The notes under the pieces were generated by a model, which saw only the letters and a list, made by a program, of their open reading frames with translations, was not told the DNA's origin and ran no database searches. The translations under genes were made by a program, and so were the position numbers. Shown here one piece after another: positions 10,358-22,410 of a stretch of 64,000 nucleotides of DNA; the stretch's first letter is position 1, and each line of letters opens with the position of its first letter. The stretch is from Myrica gale (Eukaryota > Streptophyta > Magnoliopsida > Fagales > Myricaceae): positions 10,211,001 through 10,275,000 of the forward strand of contig OZ005618.1 in NCBI GenBank assembly GCA_963930655.1, given 5' to 3'.

Positions 10358-13300
10358 CTTGCTGGGCTATATTTTTTTGTGCCCATGACTTTTTTTTTTT
10401 TAAGAATAATGTTGCATACACCTGAGACTCGATGGCCCGAACCCAATCCTGGCCCCTTAAGCCAACTCGACCGGGTCGGTTCCAAGTCGGGCCATTGGGT
10501 CACGGGTGTTTTGAACAGTCCTATGCGGTATTTTGCGTCTCGATAAATTGGGTTTTGCTAATATTAGACTTTAGGCTTCTAGATACGTTTTCCCTTTAAG
10601 GTTTGTTTTTTGTGCTTTTTAGTCCTTAATTTTGGTTTTTAGTATCCTATTTTTTTTATTGTAACCACTGCATTCTTCCCCATTAGTGAAGATTTTGAAT
10701 AAAATTCAGAGGTACATTTCTCTTTCATGAAAAAAATTGATTTCACAAAATCCTAAAAATTATTCCTCTAAACCACTTAAAAATTTGAGAATTTTTTGTT
10801 ACTCATCCCTGGTTTTTTCAATTTTTATATTGGCCCTCTAAAAATTAGAATATTATATTTTATCCTCTTTAAAATCTAAATTCTAACTTCGTTCCTACTC
10901 GCAGAAGTAGGCACACTGTCAAACCATGTCGAATTCTCTGTATTAATATTATCTTATGTTGTGATATCTCAAATTCAAATGGTGTAAGAGAAGAGAATGA
11001 ATGAGAGATGAGTTTTATAAAGACCAAGTTTCACATTGTGACTTTACTGGCTTGAACTGAAATTTTTATAATGATTTAAAGAACTTCAAGAGCAACCTTA
11101 ATTATTCATTTTGTATAAAAATACATAGGTATGATTTAGGACTGTCCTTGGGTCATTACATGTTCTCTTTCTTTTTCTAATTTTCATATCTTATTTATCA
11201 TCCGTATACAAAGAAGAACATAAAATTATCAGTTAATTCAACACTTCTGCTCTCTTTTTTTTTAGGAGCAGGTAATTTTGGGACTCTTCTGAAACTTCCC
11301 GCACTTGTATTAATGTATCGTCTCCAGACATTTATACGAAGGAATTATTTAACGAACTCTTAAATTTTTTATAACGTCGTTTTCAAGCCGAAGTGATTGC
11401 GTTGGAAAGGAAAGCCCAAAAAAGTAAAGTCCTGCAGCATTTTGGACAAATGTTGGTAGATTTTTCAAAACTAGATATTTATATAGTCATGCTTATCTTG
11501 AAAATAATATTCGTAGATTTACACATCAGCAACTCCAATTTTTTCTTCCTAAGGTCCAAACCACAGACATTGGAAGACAGTTCGTCCCATGACCGGTCGC
11601 GTGCTGCAATTTTCTTGCTGGCCTCTTTCTTTGCCGCTGTCTACCTCTTGTAGAAAACCCTCAGAATTCCTCGCCAGCGAGTCAACTAAGACAAGTGTCA
11701 AACTTCCACGGCATCATAAATTAACAATAAATATTTATTTAAAATCTAAATTTACAATAAAATAAATATTTTTATTTTTTTAAGGATTTCGGCGTCGACG
11801 CGTTCTTCCTTACCGATATCCATCCTTCTCGAGGGTCACCGGTTGTAATCTTGACCGCCGACATATTATAGACAGTAGGAATGCAGTAATTGAGGGTGTG
11901 CTCAACAGAGAAATTGGAGGACTTGGATGACTAAATTGTAAAAGGACAAGTTTGAAAAATATGGTATACTGCGTTGTTTTGGTTGACTTAGAGCATAGTT
12001 TTAGACTTTTAGTTTTGTCTCCATCCTTAATCCAACCCAAAGTTGGGGTCCGATCCCGGGCCGGTAGTTTTGGGTCAGCTTCAACTGAATAAGTTCTGAT
12101 TTCGGATCCCAGTCCGAAATATCCCACGGTTTCTAGATTAGGGAGAGTTGTAACCAGATCAGCATTCCCATTATAAAAATATTAGATATCAAGATCTGCA
12201 ACGTGCGTATATTATGTACGGTGGAGCACGTTTGTTAGGCATTACAAGTCGGAAAACAAGCACCCACTTTTGAAAGGAAAATTGAATTCACTCTTCGATG
12301 TAATCTGACGGCCAATAATTTTCTTCCACTTTGAATGCTGTATTGTAATTCTGATGATCTAGTAAACATTTTTTTAACGTTTTTGGAAATACAAATAGAG
12401 AAATTATATGCCAAAACAAAAAAAATCTAGATGGGGATTTGAATGGTGTTTCCTAAAACTGTGTTTTGTCTTGCAAAACTCTTGAGTACCAAAAACGTAT
12501 CTAGGAATGGTATATTCTGAAACCCAGGTCCATCAAGAATAGATTGATCTGATCTTACATTTAGAAAAAAATTTGGCCTAATTAGAGTCATTTTCTGAAA
12601 AGAAAAGAAAAGGACTACTTCGGCAAATTTGTCACGAACAATATTTCTAGATTTAAGTGGGGCCGTTGATTATTGGCCGTCGCGCTACTTCTTTGGAGTT
12701 TACCTTTCCATGTATTAGGTGGGCTCACCTCCATGGACTTGTTGTAGAGTTTCTTGTTTTTGTTAGAATTGTGAATTCTAGATTCTGATTTTTTTTTTTT
12801 AGAAAATTTGTACTTTCACTCACGTTTTTGGCTGAGTTTAACAAATTTATAGACTAAACGACAACTCTGATGTAATAAAAAATACCCCACGTATGCTAAA
12901 AATAAAATAAATAAAAATTATAAAAATTTTAATTGAAATACTAAAAATTTTAAAAAATATAAAATAAAATATTTTTTTAAAAAAAAGAGAGAAAATGATC
13001 TTCCCCAATTTGGTGGACCCCGATCTCAATTTTTTGTTTATTTTTTAGTTTATATTTATTTTAGGTTTTCATTTCATTTACAATTTTAGTTAAAAATATT
13101 TTATTTATTTCAATGACACTTGTCGACGATCGAGGGATAAATTTTTTATTAAAATTGGAGCTGATTTTGGTGACCTAATTTATTAAGATTAAATTTAAGT
13201 AATTACAAATATATATATATATTTTTGAAATCCTATGAGTTTTTTAAAATCGGCTTAAAATTTAGTAAGTGAAAATATATTTTCATAAAAAATTTATATG

Positions 13301-14318
13301 TAGAAGGTGACAGAGCAATGGGAAAAACTTTCCTACGTTGTGTAGAGAAAGCCCATTCTTGTGGTCTAACTAGCTTACTATGGCCCAACTTTTGAATTCA
13401 CATATATTAGACCTGCGGATCCCCAACATACCCAGGCCCACCCCATCCTTTCTTACGACTTTTGGGTCGTTTTTCCCTATTTTAAGCAAGATTTTATTGA
13501 AGAGACGAAAAAAAAAGGTCTCAATTACGATTGAGATTGGGCCAAACACAACTTGGAAAGCCTTGCTGTCCTGCTTGAAGAGGGGGTTCTTGGCCTGCCG
13601 GAGTTTCTAGTGGACTGAGGCGTTGCTAGCTTTTCGTCTTTTTTGTTCTGAATGGTTTCTTTCATTTGTGTATCAAATTCTTCTAGGTATTGTCTTGTCA
13701 GTATATACTATGGGTTTAACTCTAATAATATTATTAGGATCCCTTAATTTCAAGCTACAAAATCTAGGATTTTTAGAGCATAGCTTTAAAGGATTTTTAC
13801 TAAAATTCTGTATACCCAATGGGTTTCTTTAACTATATAAATATTTTCATAATAATTTTGATAAGAATTATATTTTCTAATTTTTTTTTATAGTTTTTTG
13901 AAGTTTTTAGAACTATAATGTATTTTTTATTTTTAGCTTTTTATTTTTTAAATTAATTTTTTTATTTGATAAAATTTCTCCTGAAACCGATTTTTAATTT
14001 TTTTGCTTTTGTGAAATTTTTTCTACACTTATTTTATAAATACTTTTTTAATTTTTCTATTCATCTAAATTCTTTTAAGTTATTTTTTTTAGTTCTTATA
14101 CTTTTTTATATTTTATTTATTATTAATTTTTTGAATATCATGATACTTAAATAATATGTATTATTATTATTAGATAAAATTAATTTAAATGAATCAAAAA
14201 CTAATAATAAAAAAAAGGTTTGGAGCTCAACGTAATTATAAAGTTAAAAAATCTAAAATCTAAAATTAAAACTAAAGTCTCAAACTACTTCCCAAAAAGC
14301 TCCATAGATTATTCCCTC
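10358..14318. other. Gene-free AT-rich region
   Basis: I see no gene here. The stretch contains remnants of the older sequence into which the Pack-MULE inserted (to about 10560), ordinary spacer, and very AT-rich blocks at about 12860-13270 and 13830-14230. Open frames in the last two are low-complexity Phe/Ile/Leu translations and are not credible proteins. Confidence 0.6.
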
Positions 14319-14326
14319 TATAAAAG
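14319..14326 (+). promoter_or_regulatory. Probable TATA box of RBR copy 1
   Basis: TATAAAAG lies 213 bp before the ATG at 14539 and is the best TATA match upstream of copy 1. It implies a leader of roughly 185 nt. Confidence 0.55.
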
Positions 14327-14538
14327 GAAGCACACTCCATGCGTGACAGCTATTTCTTTAGTTACGTGTATGATTCGTAATTAATGAAAAAGTTTTTTTT
14401 TTTAATTAAGGAATGAAAAAAAAAGCAAGAAAGAGTGTCGAAGGGGCCAACTGCGGAAGATTATTCGTAATTTCAACCAATTTGTGATCGCCGCGGACGT
14501 AGAAGAGCCACCGTTCGGATCGTTCCTCAAAGTTGTAA

Positions 14539-17500
14539 ATGGAGAGCACGGACGTGCCGGACAACGACGACTTTCTCTATCTACTCTCCGAGCAGCGCCG
14601 CGAGCTCAAGGCCGCTGAAACCCTTGAGTCCGACCTCGACCTCGCCTTCCACCTCCAACTCGAAGAAGCCCTCGCGGCCTCCGTCGCCCTCCAACCCTCT
14701 ACTTCTTCTTCCATCTCCTTGAATTCAATTTCTGACTCACATCTCGCATCCAAAAAAGACGGTGTTTCTAACTCCGCCGTCCTCCAGTTCGATGAGACTG
14801 CAAGGTTCGAGCAAGAAGCCGAGGATTGCAAAGCACGTGAGGCCGAAATGCGCAGCTATCAGATCGATTTCGCGCGATTGATTCGGCGAATTTCGGAGGA
14901 CGATTGGAGTGAGATCGGGGACAATGACGAACAACCCTTCGGTTTCGGGGAGGGGTGTTCGAACTCAAAGGGCGTGGCGGATAAAGACGGCGTTTTTATG
15001 TTATATACCCAGGGGATCGTAAGCGAGGAAAGGGTTAGGGGTGAGAAAACTGTACTGGCGGGGATAGGGGTGGCGATTTGCGACCCGAGGGGCAACCTGA
15101 TATTAGAGGTTAGAAAGCCCTTGGTAGGGAACGGAATGAGCAAGAACGGAGCCCAGGCTAAGGCCTTGATCGAGGGGCTTAATGCGGCTCTTGGTTTGGG
15201 GTTGAAGCGGATAACCGTTTATTTTGACTACTACCCTCTTTACCAATTTGTGAGTCTCTATTCGTCTTCTTGGATTTGGAGTGTCAGTTGGGATTTCAAA
15301 GTGCTGCTTTTATACTAAGATGTATCTCGCTTTGTCTGGGAATTTTGATATCTGGCGTTGTGTTTCAAAACGTTGGGGACGAACGTCTCGGGAGTCTCCA
15401 AGATGCTAAAACAACAATATTACGTTGTGGCTTGCCCTCTTGTACCTGTTGGTGGCGCACGATCACCCGGGAGTCTTGAAATGAGATACGAATATAACAT
15501 GTTGGCATATATCCGGAATCCCATTTGGGACACCACCTTAACCCAAGTATAGGCCTATGGGTTTGTGCTCAACTGTATATTATTAACCTCTCAAACTTAC
15601 ATGAGTTGTTTCTTACAATATGTTTATGCATTTGTTATAGAGGTTAACAGTAAGCTGATGAAGATATTTTTCTGTTTTATCTTTATGTTCGATTTGGAGT
15701 TTGATGGAGATGATTATACTTGTATTTTCATTTCTAGTTGCGGTGCTCATTCCATCCTCATTCTCAAGATGTCTTCTAAGTTTTTCATTGACTCTTCTAT
15801 GGCCTTAAATGCTAATATGCCCTTGAATTGAAGTTGTTGGCATTATGTTTTACAAATGCAGGTTAATGGGAGATGGCCACCAAAACAACGCAAGATTGCA
15901 GCACTGATAAATCAGCTGAATCTTCTTCGAAGCAAATTTATATATTGCCAACCAAAGTTCGTGGCTCGAAATGATATTAAATATGCATTTAAGCTTGCGA
16001 GAGATGCAATAGTGTCTCAAGTTAGAAGTCCTGCAGAATCAAGCCATGCGAAGAATCTCACTGAGACATGTGTTATTTGTTTTGAAGACACTGATGTTAG
16101 TCAGATGTTTTCAGTTGATGGCTGCCTTCACCGATATTGCTTTTCTTGTATGAAACAGCATGTGGAGGTCAAGTTGCTTCATGAGATGGTGCCCAGATGC
16201 CCTCATGAAGGCTGTAAATCAGAGCTTGTGGTTGAAAGCTGCAGAAAGTTCTTGACTGCTAAGTCAATAGAGATCTTGACCCAACGCCTACGGGAAGCTT
16301 CAATTCCGATTACAGACAGAGTTTATTGCCCGTACCCAAGGTGCTCAACTCTAATGTCAACAAATGAGGTTGATGAATACACCAAAGATTTTGTGGATGT
16401 TGAACGATCTGGAGCCAGGAAATGCGTGAAATGTCATGGCCTGTTTTGTATCAGTTGCCGGGTCACTTGGCACAGTAACATGACGTGCCATGATTACAAA
16501 CTGTCGAATCCTCATCCCTTTACAGAAGATGTGAAGCTGAAGTCTCTTGCAACAAGGAATCTTTGGCGCCAGTGTGTGAAGTGCAACCATATGATTGAGC
16601 TTGCTGAAGGGTGCTTCCACATGACTTGCAGGTATTCCCTTTTGTCCAAGTTGACGTGTGTCCTTTATCGCTGGTTTTCCTTTTAGTACCTCTGTCTAGC
16701 TCTTATTTATTTATTAAATCCAATGGAGACACGTTTTGGCTTGTGCACTACAATCATTATGAATAGCAAGTTTTTTTTTTTTTGATGACGAGGAAATTCC
16801 CCAAAGCCGGACCCTTTTGGCCCAACCCTGAAGTACAAACCCCGGCCTACTGGACCGACCCCACAACCTAGGGAGCAGATAAGTCAAGGGCGATAATGGG
16901 GATGTTGGGGCTCGAACTTGGGCCATGTTAGAACCCAAGCCGAAGCCTTACCACCACACCAAACCCTTGGGGGTCATAATGAATAACAAGTTATTCTCCC
17001 CTCAAAACTTGCTATTCATTATGAATAGCAAGTTTTGAGGGGAGAATAATATAGTTTAGAAGATTACGGGTCTTACTCTTCAAGCTTTGAGGCGAAGTTG
17101 AAATGATCTTTTCTTCCGGAACTAGGAGATTGTTTTTTTGTTACAGATTAATTACTTGCTTGCTTGAATTTCATATCGCACACATTTAAGCTGAGATCAG
17201 TGGGGGAGTTCGAGATTCCCGTTTTAAACTGTTGTGTGATCATTATATAGATTCTTTCTCTTAACTTAGATGTCAATGAGATTATTATATGAGATGCAAG
17301 GCACTTCTGCAAGAATCTTAGCCTAGGAAGATGTTTTTAAACTCGTAGCTGATATGAGAATGTTTAAGAAAAAAGGTGCTTCAGATGGTTTGTCTCTGCA
17401 CTAAGGACCCAAGTCAAAGGCACCAGCAGTACAAGAGAGCGAGAACAGAGTAGATAGGGAATAAAAAAAGCTTGTGGTCTGGGAGCCCATACAAACGGGG

Positions 17501-17898
17501 ATTATCTGTGGAGCCGAATGAGATCAATGGATACATGTACTCAATTCCAATTAGTTGGATAGAAACTCTGCAGGACATGTAGTGGTCATGCCATGAAAGG
17601 TTGGAATCTGCATAGTAATTAGAGATTTCCTGCTTGGAATGGAACCTAGATTAAATTTGCTGAAAAACTTCTATTTTCCATATAAGGTTTGATCTGTATG
17701 CTCTCATTGTTTCTCAGATGTGAGTATGAGTTCTGCTATAATTGTGGAGCTGAGTGGAAGAACAAACAAGCTACGTGTTCCTGTCCCCTTTGGGTTGAGG
17801 ATAATATATGGTTCGAGCAGGATAGATTATTTGATAATGAGGATGAAGATGAAGATGAAGATGCTGAGTACTATGAATCTGATTCAGAATTTTATTGA
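14539..17898 (+). CDS. RBR E3 ubiquitin ligase with RNase-H-like domain, copy 1 (three exons)
   Basis: Exons are 14539-15249, 15862-16631 and 17718-17898, all with GT-AG borders, giving 553 residues. The N-terminus has a conserved helix (LESDLDLAFHLQLEEALAAS). From about residue 150 an RNase-H-like (RVT_3) fold runs across the first splice site: LAGIGVAICDPRGNLILEV, then AQAKALIEGLNAALGLGLKR. RING1 begins at Cys307 ([26 protein letters not shown]), the IBR holds CPYPRC and CVKCHGLFCISC, and RING2 holds QCVKCNH and AEGCFHMTCRCEYEFCYNC. Cys488 in EGCFHMTC is the expected catalytic cysteine that accepts ubiquitin as a thioester. The tail is acidic (DNEDEDEDEDAEYYES). Proteins of this layout are annotated in plants as RSL1-, RNF144- or DEAH12-like; the substrate is unknown. 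A SINE sits in intron 2. Looks functional. Confidence 0.93.
16771..16973 (-). mobile_element. tRNA-derived SINE in intron 2 of RBR copy 1
   Basis: On the minus strand the element starts CCCCCAAGGGTTTGGTGTGG, with an A-box-like segment (GGTGTGGTGGTAAGG) and a good B box GTTCGAGCC (complement at 16909-16917). It ends in a poly(A) tail, seen as T's from 16771. Its flanks are 17-bp target copies, TCATTATGAATAGCAAG (16754-16770) and TCATAATGAATAACAAG (16974-16990), with 2 mismatches. The layout resembles plant Au-type SINEs; the family name is uncertain. Confidence 0.85.
16991..17049. repeat. Perfect 59-bp palindrome beside the SINE
   Basis: Two 29-bp arms are exact reverse complements around a single central T. 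The left arm starts TTATTCTCCCCTCAAAAC and the right arm ends GTTTTGAGGGGAGAATAA. The centre contains ATTATGAATAGCAAG, which is also the SINE target sequence. In intron RNA it would form a long hairpin. Confidence 0.9.
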
Positions 17899-19125
17899 AC
17901 AGATATTTTTCCTTCTCCTTTGCTCTCTCTCTCTCTCTTTCTCTCTCTCTCTTTTGGACTGCTTTGGCAAAATATTTTGTCTATTCTGATATAAAAGCTT
18001 CATAAATCTATGAGACTATTTGTGAACATTTATCTTTTTCTGGACATCTCTCGTCTACTAATCTTGCATTTATTTTCTAGACATAAATACTTCAATTGTG
18101 ATCCCATTAATTTTCAAAATATTATCATCTCATTGGCCAAATGTTCAATAAGGAATACGGCAAATTAATGATAATTGATTTTAGTTAATTAAGGTTGCTT
18201 GTGTACAATCCTCCGATAGCACTGCAAATTTTAAATGTATCCTTATTCTATCCTAATTTGATTACTTCCTATTATAGCTTCCAAGAAATAAAGTAAAACC
18301 ACAAATTTACCCTTTTCATTTCCTAAATTAAACTCTACATGTCTCCTATTTATTATAAGCTATATTCACAAAAAAAAATCAAAATTGATATTAAATTCGA
18401 TTTTTAGAGCAATTACTAGTTAGGATATTGAATAGGGAAAATTTATTGAGTCGTAATATATGGAACCGTACATACCGAAAAAATATTTATGGAACCTTAA
18501 AATGAAAGAAAAAATGCAAAATAAAGTAACAACATAAAGAAACAAATTATCTCTTTCTATAACTAGCCTAAGGGAATTTATTAAATCATAAAATTCAGCC
18601 CGACAAATGTCCCACTTGAACATCTGTAGGGTCGAGAATTGGAAAGTAATTCTTCTGACCCGCCGGTCAAAAATACACCCTTAATTAAACTCTAAAATAT
18701 CAATATATTTATACTTTATACCTCATATTACAATTTGATCGTTAAAATTGTGGTACATACCTTATTTTTTTAATAATTTTAACAATAAGATAATATTGTA
18801 ATTTGCAAAGTCTAAACATATTAGAAGTTAAAGAGTTATGTATGTAAAGTTTGATAGTTCTGGCTGTATAGTTTAAAATGTAAATTGTAGACAGAGAATT
18901 AATTAAAAGGTATAGAGTGTGTAATAGTCTATTTGGGTTCAATAGTTATTATTCTTAGGAAGTCCAATATGTCCTCTAACTCAATTTTTAAAATAAAATG
19001 TGTATAAAAATACTTAATCTTATTGAATGAATTAATCAAACCAAGTCTATATATTTTTTTTCTGATTAGATAGTTGTAAGTAGGGACGGTGTTGAATTAC
19101 GGTGTAGCATTGTGGGTCCAATTTA
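17899..19125. other. Spacer 1, first part (duplicated unit)
   Basis: Gene-free spacer downstream of copy 1. It starts with a CT microsatellite (17923-17954). From GTCTATTCTGATATAAAAGC (about 17977) to GCATTGTGGGTCCAAT (about 19122) it is clearly homologous to spacer 2 (about 44908-45935), so it belongs to the ancestral tandem unit. No gene or RNA gene recognised. Confidence 0.75.
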
Positions 19126-21961
19126 TAAGGGTGAGTACAGGAACGGATGAAACAGAAATGGGCCATTCCTGTTCCGATTTTGGTATTCACTAGAATAAGA
19201 AATTTCATTCCGGTTCCATTCCAGAATTTACCGGAATGGAACTAGAAATTTAGGTCTTGAGATATGTTTTTGTGTTTTTGTTTTTTTAAAGTAGTGTAAA
19301 TTCTCTTGGGATTGGTGAAAAGTGTGTTAAAAGTTGTTAAAATTTGTAAAAAGTTATTGGGATTGGTGAAAATGTATTAGAATTGATGAAAAAGTGAGTA
19401 AAAAATATTTTGAAAACGTTTTGAGACATGAAACAAACATAGCCTTCGATTCCATATTTGGGCCTAAAGACCCTGTTTTGACTTTGGCCCAAAATGCTTG
19501 GGCCCAAACTTTGGCTGTTTTTTTGGAGCCTTCCTTAACTGCAGAAGGAGAAATAAGGATAAAAATAATATAAGATGATATTAGTCAAAGGGAAAAAACA
19601 TACAAGGTCATTTGAAAAGCAACGAACAGGAAGTCTAAACTTAATGTTTAAACCATGTTCAAATTAAGAGCATGAAACAGCAAAAGTAAAGATGAGATCA
19701 TTATGACTTTAGGGAGAAGGCTACAATTTGTATATGTGCAAAATATAGAAAAGTGATGCAAGCAAATAAAGGTAAATAATAGACACGAAAACCAGATATA
19801 AGTAGTTCACGAATGATGATTAGCACATTAATGATGAGAGTCCCTTTACCCAAAAGTGATGAAATATTTTGCTTTACATGCTTTCACTCACCCACACAAC
19901 AAAAACAGCAGCTCCTCACACGAGAATACAGTTATCAAGCAGTACTTGAAGTGCAGAATCAAGAATGTATATCATTTCACACTATGTTTTAACTCCTATA
20001 AGTTGTGGATAATTGTACAGAAAAACATATCAACCATTTCAACTAACTGAAAATAAGGCACATCACAACTTTTGGGAATCACAAATATAGTTCAAAGTGT
20101 TTTAAGAACCAAGTAACAGACTAACAGTTATTGAGAAACTCCATTGTCTGAATTTTCATATCAGCCAATAAAATACTAATGCATCATGGTACTCCTGCTT
20201 GTCCAACTGATATCCTCAAGTTTTCCATCTCTACAAAAGAAAAACAAAACAAAACAATTATAAGAGAAATACTAAGATAACCAAATAATCAATTAACAAA
20301 GCAAAAGATTTTAACAAAATAAGAAGTATACCCACATCTAGTTTGTAACTCAAGGGATTATCTCCACTATCCATGTCAGCATCATCTTCATCAAGTATAG
20401 GAGCAACATGCAACCAATTTTGTTCACATATGAGGCCCTCCACGGTACAAGGCGCCAAAGAAGAGTGAAAAACATCAAACACTCGACCGGAAGTGCTAAA
20501 AGCGGACTCAGATGACGCGATAGTAATAGGGATAGCTAACACGTTCTTAGCAATGCGAGAAAGAACTTGAAACTTCTGAGAATTCACCGTCCACCACAAC
20601 AAAATATCGAAACCCGACACCCTTAGTTCCACATTTTCAATCAATCAAGAACTTGCACTATCGCAACTGGAATAAGAAAAATAATTGTGAGAGCAGCACA
20701 CGCAACAAATACCACAAGCATGGAGATCCATCTTTTTATGAACGAAGCAGAGAAGAAAGGCCATCTTGTTGGATGTGTAAAGCTGTTGCAGCACCCAACC
20801 GTGACTTGAATGACACAAAGGCAGCAGGGACTACCTATTAAAGTTAAAACCCCATACAGAAAAAATGAGCTGAGTTGGATATGATTGCAGATAACTTGAT
20901 TAGTATCAATTCAACATGGATACTTCAGTGCCAATGATTTTTGTTTGGCTCTGCACATGTTACCCTATCCACTATGAAAGTTTAAGCTACTAAACTAGGA
21001 TACATTGCTATTAATAGTGGTCAAGCAGGTTTTCAGTTTTGAAATACAGTCTACAAATTCAAAAACTATGTTGCAGAAAACAAGAAAGGATCCCAGTCAA
21101 TTTTTTGAAAATAAAATGAGTACATAAATACAAAATAATTTAGAGATTGGGTGCTGATAAGTATTGAAACTCCCAGGTCTTTTTCCTCATTTTTGTATAA
21201 ATTTTGGGTTTCTACATTCACTAGATGGCCAAAAAAGAACTCTTTTAAGCAGCTTTAGTAGGGAAAACACTGTTAATAACATTATGATTGTTTTCACTAT
21301 CATAATTTCTCATTTGGTCAAATATACATAAATAGAAGATGAATGTCATACCTTGGTGAGACTTGATAGAGAGATTTGGTGCCCAAATAATCAATGACCG
21401 AATCAGCCAATAAAATCATGAAAATCCCAAAATCAAATTAACATACCCTAAAGCAATTTAAAGACTAAATACAACATTTACAAAACTAAAAATCACAAAC
21501 CCTTGGTGAGAGAGAGCTAGTGAGAGATTCGGCCACCAAAACTAAATTGATGGCAGCAACCTGCGAGAGAGAGAGAGAGAGAGAGAGAGAAGATGGAGAT
21601 TTCGGGAGGGAGGCTGGGAGGGACGGAGGCCGGACTCAGAGGTGGGGGGCTGTTGCTGGCGGCTGAGAGGTTAAGTTAGGGCTGGGAAGGAGACTCTGTG
21701 AATTTTTTCGAAAAGAGACTAAAGAGTCACGAAAACTATTCCTTAGTCAGTTAGTCTTCGTGTGACCTGGGTCAAAACGACCCAGGTCACGTAACTCACG
21801 TTTGTCTTTTTTTAAACCTAAGCCCTGAAATAAATTTTTTCTAAAATAATTTCGGAACCAGAATTCCCCTAAAATGGGTTTCGGTTTCGGTACCGAAATA
21901 GGCCGGAACCGTTAGCGGAACCAAAAATTCCGATTTCTGCCGGATAAATTTCTCAACCTTA
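19126..21961 (-). mobile_element. Degenerate hAT transposon
   Basis: The ends are TAAGGGTGAG and, in reverse complement, TAAGGTTGAG, flanked by the 8-mers CCAATTTA (19118-19125) and CCAATTTG (21962-21969). An 8-bp duplication is diagnostic of hAT. The subterminal DNA is rich in GGAACCG/CCGGTTCC-type phrases, as in many plant hAT elements. Inside, only the C-terminal dimerisation domain of the transposase remains, on the minus strand. A (GA)13 tract lies at 21565-21590. The duplicated spacer 2 reads straight across the site (GGGTCCAATGTGACTAGG near 45930), giving a paralogous empty site. Confidence 0.85.
20258..20650 (-). pseudogene. hAT transposase C-terminal dimerisation domain remnant
   Basis: The minus-strand frame contains FDILLWWTVNSQKF, VLSRIAKNVLAIPI, SSESAFSTSGRVFD and TVEGLICEQNWL. 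These are the signature blocks of the hAT C-terminal dimerisation region in which transposase monomers pair. A TAG stop lies just upstream, and no DDE core or BED zinc finger was seen elsewhere in the element, so the transposase is non-functional. Confidence 0.88.
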
Positions 21962-21969
21962 CCAATTTG

Positions 21970-22338
21970 ACGAGGTTTCTTTTAATTTCATCTATATACG
22001 AAAATAAATCCGGACAAGAATTGCTCAGAAAATATGGAAAGAGGAACTTACAAATTACAAAGAGCCTAATTTCTTTCCTAATATAACTTTTTAAAATATT
22101 ACAAAATGATTTATCTCATTCTCATCAAATTTTTCTTTTTCATTATAATATTCATTTAAATTTTTCTCTCTTCAATTTTTCATCAACTCCTATAAACTAT
22201 CTTCACTTTTTTTTACCAGTTACAATACCCAAAATTTTAACAATCAAACAACAATTATTGTCGGAATCTCCTACTGTCAACGTGGTAGGATCCTAAGAAG
22301 CCTTTAAGAGTTTGGCCCCACTTCTCTCTCGCTGCCAC
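21970..22338. other. Spacer 1, second part (duplicated unit)
   Basis: Continuation of spacer 1 after the hAT insertion. The right half (CTCCTACTGTCAACGTGG, AATCCTAAGAAGCC-type and TTTGGCCCCACTTCTCTC phrases) matches spacer 2 near 47310-47765. An AT-rich segment (about 22060-22250) resembles the short MITE family seen elsewhere. No gene seen. Confidence 0.65.
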
Positions 22339-22410
22339 TTTTTTTATTATTATCATAATAACTACTCTCATTACTAATAGAAGCGAAATACAAAGGGAGA
22401 GCTCCTTGAC

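Noticed and set aside
12847-13029. 60-codon Phe/Ile/Lys frame as a small membrane protein
   Set aside because: Translation of an AT-rich tract; residues reflect base composition and no homologous pattern is visible.
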